8,313 nt of DNA from Acidimicrobiaceae bacterium (GTDB lineage Bacteria; Actinomycetota; Acidimicrobiia; Acidimicrobiales; RAAP-2), in contig JAUTXB010000135.1 of the NCBI GenBank assembly GCA_030838245.1, positions 1 through 8,313 of the forward strand, written 5' to 3'. Shown piece after piece: positions 6,448 to 8,313 of this stretch (positions are counted from its first letter, which is position 1; every line of letters begins with the position of its first letter). Below the pieces are notes generated by a model. That model did not search any database, had not been told where the DNA came from, and saw only the letters and a list, made by a program, of their open reading frames with translations. The position numbers were made by a program, and so were the translations under genes.

Positions 6448-7779
6448 GTGGCCAGTCCGCTCCTGACGGATCTCTACGGACTGAACATGGCGGCCAGCTA
6501 CCTGCGTCGGGGCATGGACCAAGACGCCACCTTCAGCCTGTTCGTCCGGCAGCTCCCCACCAGTCGAGGCTTCCTGGTGGCGGCGGGACTCGGCGACTGC
6601 CTCGATCACCTCGAACAGTTCTGCTTCGCCGGGGACGACCTCGACTACCTGGCGACCATCGGTTTCGATGCAGCCGCCCTCGATGCCTTCGCCCGGGTGC
6701 GCTTCACCGGCGAGGTCCGGGCGGTGTCCGAGGGTCGGGTCGTCTTCGCCAACGAACCGTTGCTCGAGGTGACGGCGCCGATCGCCGAAGCCCAGCTGGT
6801 GGAGTCGTTCCTTCTCAATCAGGTCACCATGCAGACCACTGTGGCCACCAAGGCGGCCCGATGCGTCATGGCCGCCGGTCACATCGATCTCGTCGAATTC
6901 GGGTTTCGGCGGGCCCAGGGGATCGACGCGGGCCTGGCCGTGGCCCGGCTGGCGGTGATGGTCGGATTCGTCGGTACCAGCAACGTCGAGGCGGCCCGGC
7001 GTTTCGGGTTGACGCCTGTAGGAACCATGGCCCACTCCTATGTCGAAGCATTCCCATCAGAGCTCGAGGCGTTCCGCTCGTTCGCCCAGGACCTCGCCGG
7101 CCAATCGACCTTCCTGGTCGACACCTACGACACGGTGGGAGGGGTCGGGCACGCTATCGAGGCGATCCGGTCGTTGGGACTGGACCAGCGAGGGGCCATC
7201 CGCATCGACAGCGGGGACCTGGTCGCCATGTCCCGCCGGGCCCGGAGCCTCCTCGATGGCGCCGGGCTGCCCGAGGTCCGCATCTTCGTGTCGGGCGGTC
7301 TGGATGAGTTCGCCCTCGAGGCGCTGGTGGACTCCCGAGCCCCCATCGACGCGGCCGGGGTCGGGACGCGGATGGCCACTGCCGCCGACGCCCCCTATGT
7401 GGACAGCGCCTACAAGTTGGTCGCCTTCGATGGCCGGGGGGTGGTCAAGCTGTCCGAGGACAAAGAGACGCTTCCGGGCCCGAAGCAGGTGTACCGCCGG
7501 CCCGGGCTCGTCGACACCCTGTGCCTGCGACACGAGCCCCCACCCACGTCGGACTCCGAAGCCCTGTTGGCCGTGGTCATGGACCACGGCCAGCGGATCG
7601 GGCCGCGTGAGCCACTGGCGGCGGCCCGGGCCCGATTCGACCGCGATCGTGATGCACTGGCGCCGGGACTGCGTGACCTGGACCGACCAGTGGCAGCCGA
7701 GCCCGTTCTCAGTGCCCGATTACGGGAACTGGAGCGCGAGGTTCGCCACCAGGCCCGGGCTCGGGGTGGCGAGCGATAG
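6448..7779 (+). CDS. pncB: Nicotinate phosphoribosyltransferase
   Basis: This enzyme makes nicotinate mononucleotide from nicotinate and PRPP, with ATP hydrolysis, in the Preiss-Handler branch of cytosolic NAD salvage. From GTG 6448 it has 443 residues, the usual length of the bacterial family. Visible hallmarks are the N-terminal LLTDLYGLNMAASYL, VEFGFRRAQG (Glu150 to Gly158), GTMAHSY with the His expected to be phosphorylated (His196), RIDSGDL (252-258, ribose/phosphate contacts), the SGGLDE segment and the phosphate-binding GVGTRM (304-309), followed by YKLVAFDGRGVVKLSEDKETLPGPKQVYR. The key residues seem intact, so the enzyme is probably active. The upstream Ddn-like gene ends 10 nt before, giving a likely two-gene operon that links a redox enzyme to nicotinamide cofactor supply. 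No nicotinamidase (pncA) gene is in the window. Hairpins follow the stop. Confidence 0.95.
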   Translation: MASPLLTDLYGLNMAASYLRRGMDQDATFSLFVRQLPTSRGFLVAAGLGDCLDHLEQFCFAGDDLDYLATIGFDAAALDAFARVRFTGEVRAVSEGRVVFANEPLLEVTAPIAEAQLVESFLLNQVTMQTTVATKAARCVMAAGHIDLVEFGFRRAQGIDAGLAVARLAVMVGFVGTSNVEAARRFGLTPVGTMAHSYVEAFPSELEAFRSFAQDLAGQSTFLVDTYDTVGGVGHAIEAIRSLGLDQRGAIRIDSGDLVAMSRRARSLLDGAGLPEVRIFVSGGLDEFALEALVDSRAPIDAAGVGTRMATAADAPYVDSAYKLVAFDGRGVVKLSEDKETLPGPKQVYRRPGLVDTLCLRHEPPPTSDSEALLAVVMDHGQRIGPREPLAAARARFDRDRDALAPGLRDLDRPVAAEPVLSARLRELEREVRHQARARGGER

Positions 7780-7817
7780 GGGGCTGACCCCCCTGCTCAG
7801 ATGGGTGGTGCCCCCAT
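7778..7817 (+). terminator. Two hairpins downstream of pncB
   Basis: AGGGGG (7778-7783) pairs with CCCCCT (7789-7794), beginning within the TAG stop. ATGGG (7801-7805) pairs with CCCAT (7813-7817) across a 7-nt loop. No T-run follows either. Their position between two co-directional genes separated by 110 nt suits a T-poor terminator for the pncB transcript. Confidence 0.4.
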
Positions 7818-7878
7818 TCCGCCAGTGGAGGCAATTCCGTAGCGTGATCGGAGAGACGTCAGACCCCGACAACGTTGC

Positions 7879-7884
7879 GAGGAG
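7879..7884 (+). promoter_or_regulatory. Shine-Dalgarno site of the ABC ATPase gene
   Basis: GAGGAG lies 5 nt before ATG 7890, near-ideal spacing, and fixes this start. In the rest of the 110-nt gap I find only a weak -10-like TAGCGT (7840-7845), with no convincing -35. Confidence 0.7.
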
Positions 7885-7889
7885 ACCCG

Positions 7890-8313
7890 ATGATCGAAGC
7901 CCGTGGTCTTACCAAACGATACGGAAAGACGACCGCCGTGGACGACCTCACCTTCGAGGTCCGACCCGGCCAGGTCACCGGCTTCCTGGGTCCCAACGGC
8001 TCGGGTAAGTCCACCGCCATGCGCCTGATCATGGGCCTCGATGCATCCGATGCCGGGACGGTCCGGGTCAACGGTCGACCCTACCGTGACCTGGTCTGGC
8101 CGATCCGTGAGGTGAGCGCCCTGCTCGAGGCGAAGGCCTTCCATCCCGGCCGGAGCGCCTCGCATCACCTGACGGCGCTGGCCCAGACCAATGCCGTCCC
8201 GGCCTCGCGTGTCGATGAGGTCATCGACCTGGTGGGCCGGTCGGGCGTGGCCCACCGACGGGCGGGAAAGTTCTCCTTGGGCATGGGGCAGCGGCTGGGA
8301 ATGGCCAGCGCCC
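7890..8313 (+). CDS. ABC transporter ATP-binding protein, N-terminal part (ABC-2 export type)
   Basis: The frame is open from ATG 7890 to the right edge: 141 complete codons, with the 3' end missing. It encodes the nucleotide-binding subunit of an ABC exporter. MIEARGLTKRYGKTTAVDDL includes the A-loop Tyr11, and Walker A is GPNGSGKST (residues 34-42). The Q-loop region reads SALLEAKAFHPGRSA, with Glu80 near the usual Gln position, as in BcrA/NatA-like actinomycete ATPases. The signature is FSLGMGQRL (128-136) in place of LSGGQ, also typical of that group. Walker B and the H-loop lie outside the window. An ABC-2 permease gene would be expected next, but that is inference. The exported substrate is unknown; drug or peptide antibiotic resistance is a common label for this group. 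Confidence 0.92.
   Translation, partial: MIEARGLTKRYGKTTAVDDLTFEVRPGQVTGFLGPNGSGKSTAMRLIMGLDASDAGTVRVNGRPYRDLVWPIREVSALLEAKAFHPGRSASHHLTALAQTNAVPASRVDEVIDLVGRSGVAHRRAGKFSLGMGQRLGMASA

Noticed and set aside
7040..8008. Plus-strand open frame of 322 codons across the end of pncB and the start of the ABC gene
   Set aside because: It is out of frame with two well-supported genes, rich in Arg, Ser, Pro and Trp, and contains no domain.

Overview
The window is a gene-dense stretch of a high-GC bacterial chromosome. The strong GC preference at third codon positions, GTG and TTG starts, a deazaflavin (F420)-type Ddn-family reductase, a secreted lysozyme-fold protein with an Rpf-like end, and hairpins without a T-run all point to an actinomycete (Actinomycetota). 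An Acidimicrobiia-like lineage is my best guess, but that is inference and no marker gene in the window settles it.

Layout, left to right. (1) 1-272: the 3' end of a YihY/BrkB-family membrane protein, followed by a hairpin. (2) 373-2618: a 14-helix DHA2-type drug/proton antiporter and, 17 nt after it, a DUF1275 (YoaK-like) membrane protein. The pair probably forms one transcript, closed by a strong hairpin that overlaps the DUF1275 stop codon. (3) 2745-3905: a NiCoT nickel/cobalt permease with its own likely promoter and a strong ribosome binding site. (4) 3928-5100: a secreted cell-wall protein with a signal peptide, a Gln/Ala-rich coiled coil, a Pro/Ala/Gln linker and a C-terminal transglycosylase-like domain. 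(5) 5127-5942 on the minus strand: a HAD-IIA (NagD-like) phosphatase, convergent with gene 4. (6) 5988-7779: a Ddn-type F420-dependent reductase and nicotinate phosphoribosyltransferase (pncB), spaced as an operon. The reductase is divergent from the HAD gene across only 45 bp. (7) 7890 to the right edge: the start of an ABC-2 type ATPase, cut by the window edge.

The genes read as a housekeeping and transport neighbourhood: drug export, metal uptake, wall remodelling, phosphate-ester hydrolysis, redox chemistry and NAD salvage. I see no sign of a mobile element, phage, CRISPR array, toxin-antitoxin pair, defence island or RNA gene. No intergenic gap exceeds about 130 bases. I do not see a new multi-gene system. 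The points most worth checking are the DUF1275 terminal hairpin, the disputed start of the secreted wall protein, a possible leaderless start for the Ddn-like gene, and the coupling of an F420-type reductase to pncB.
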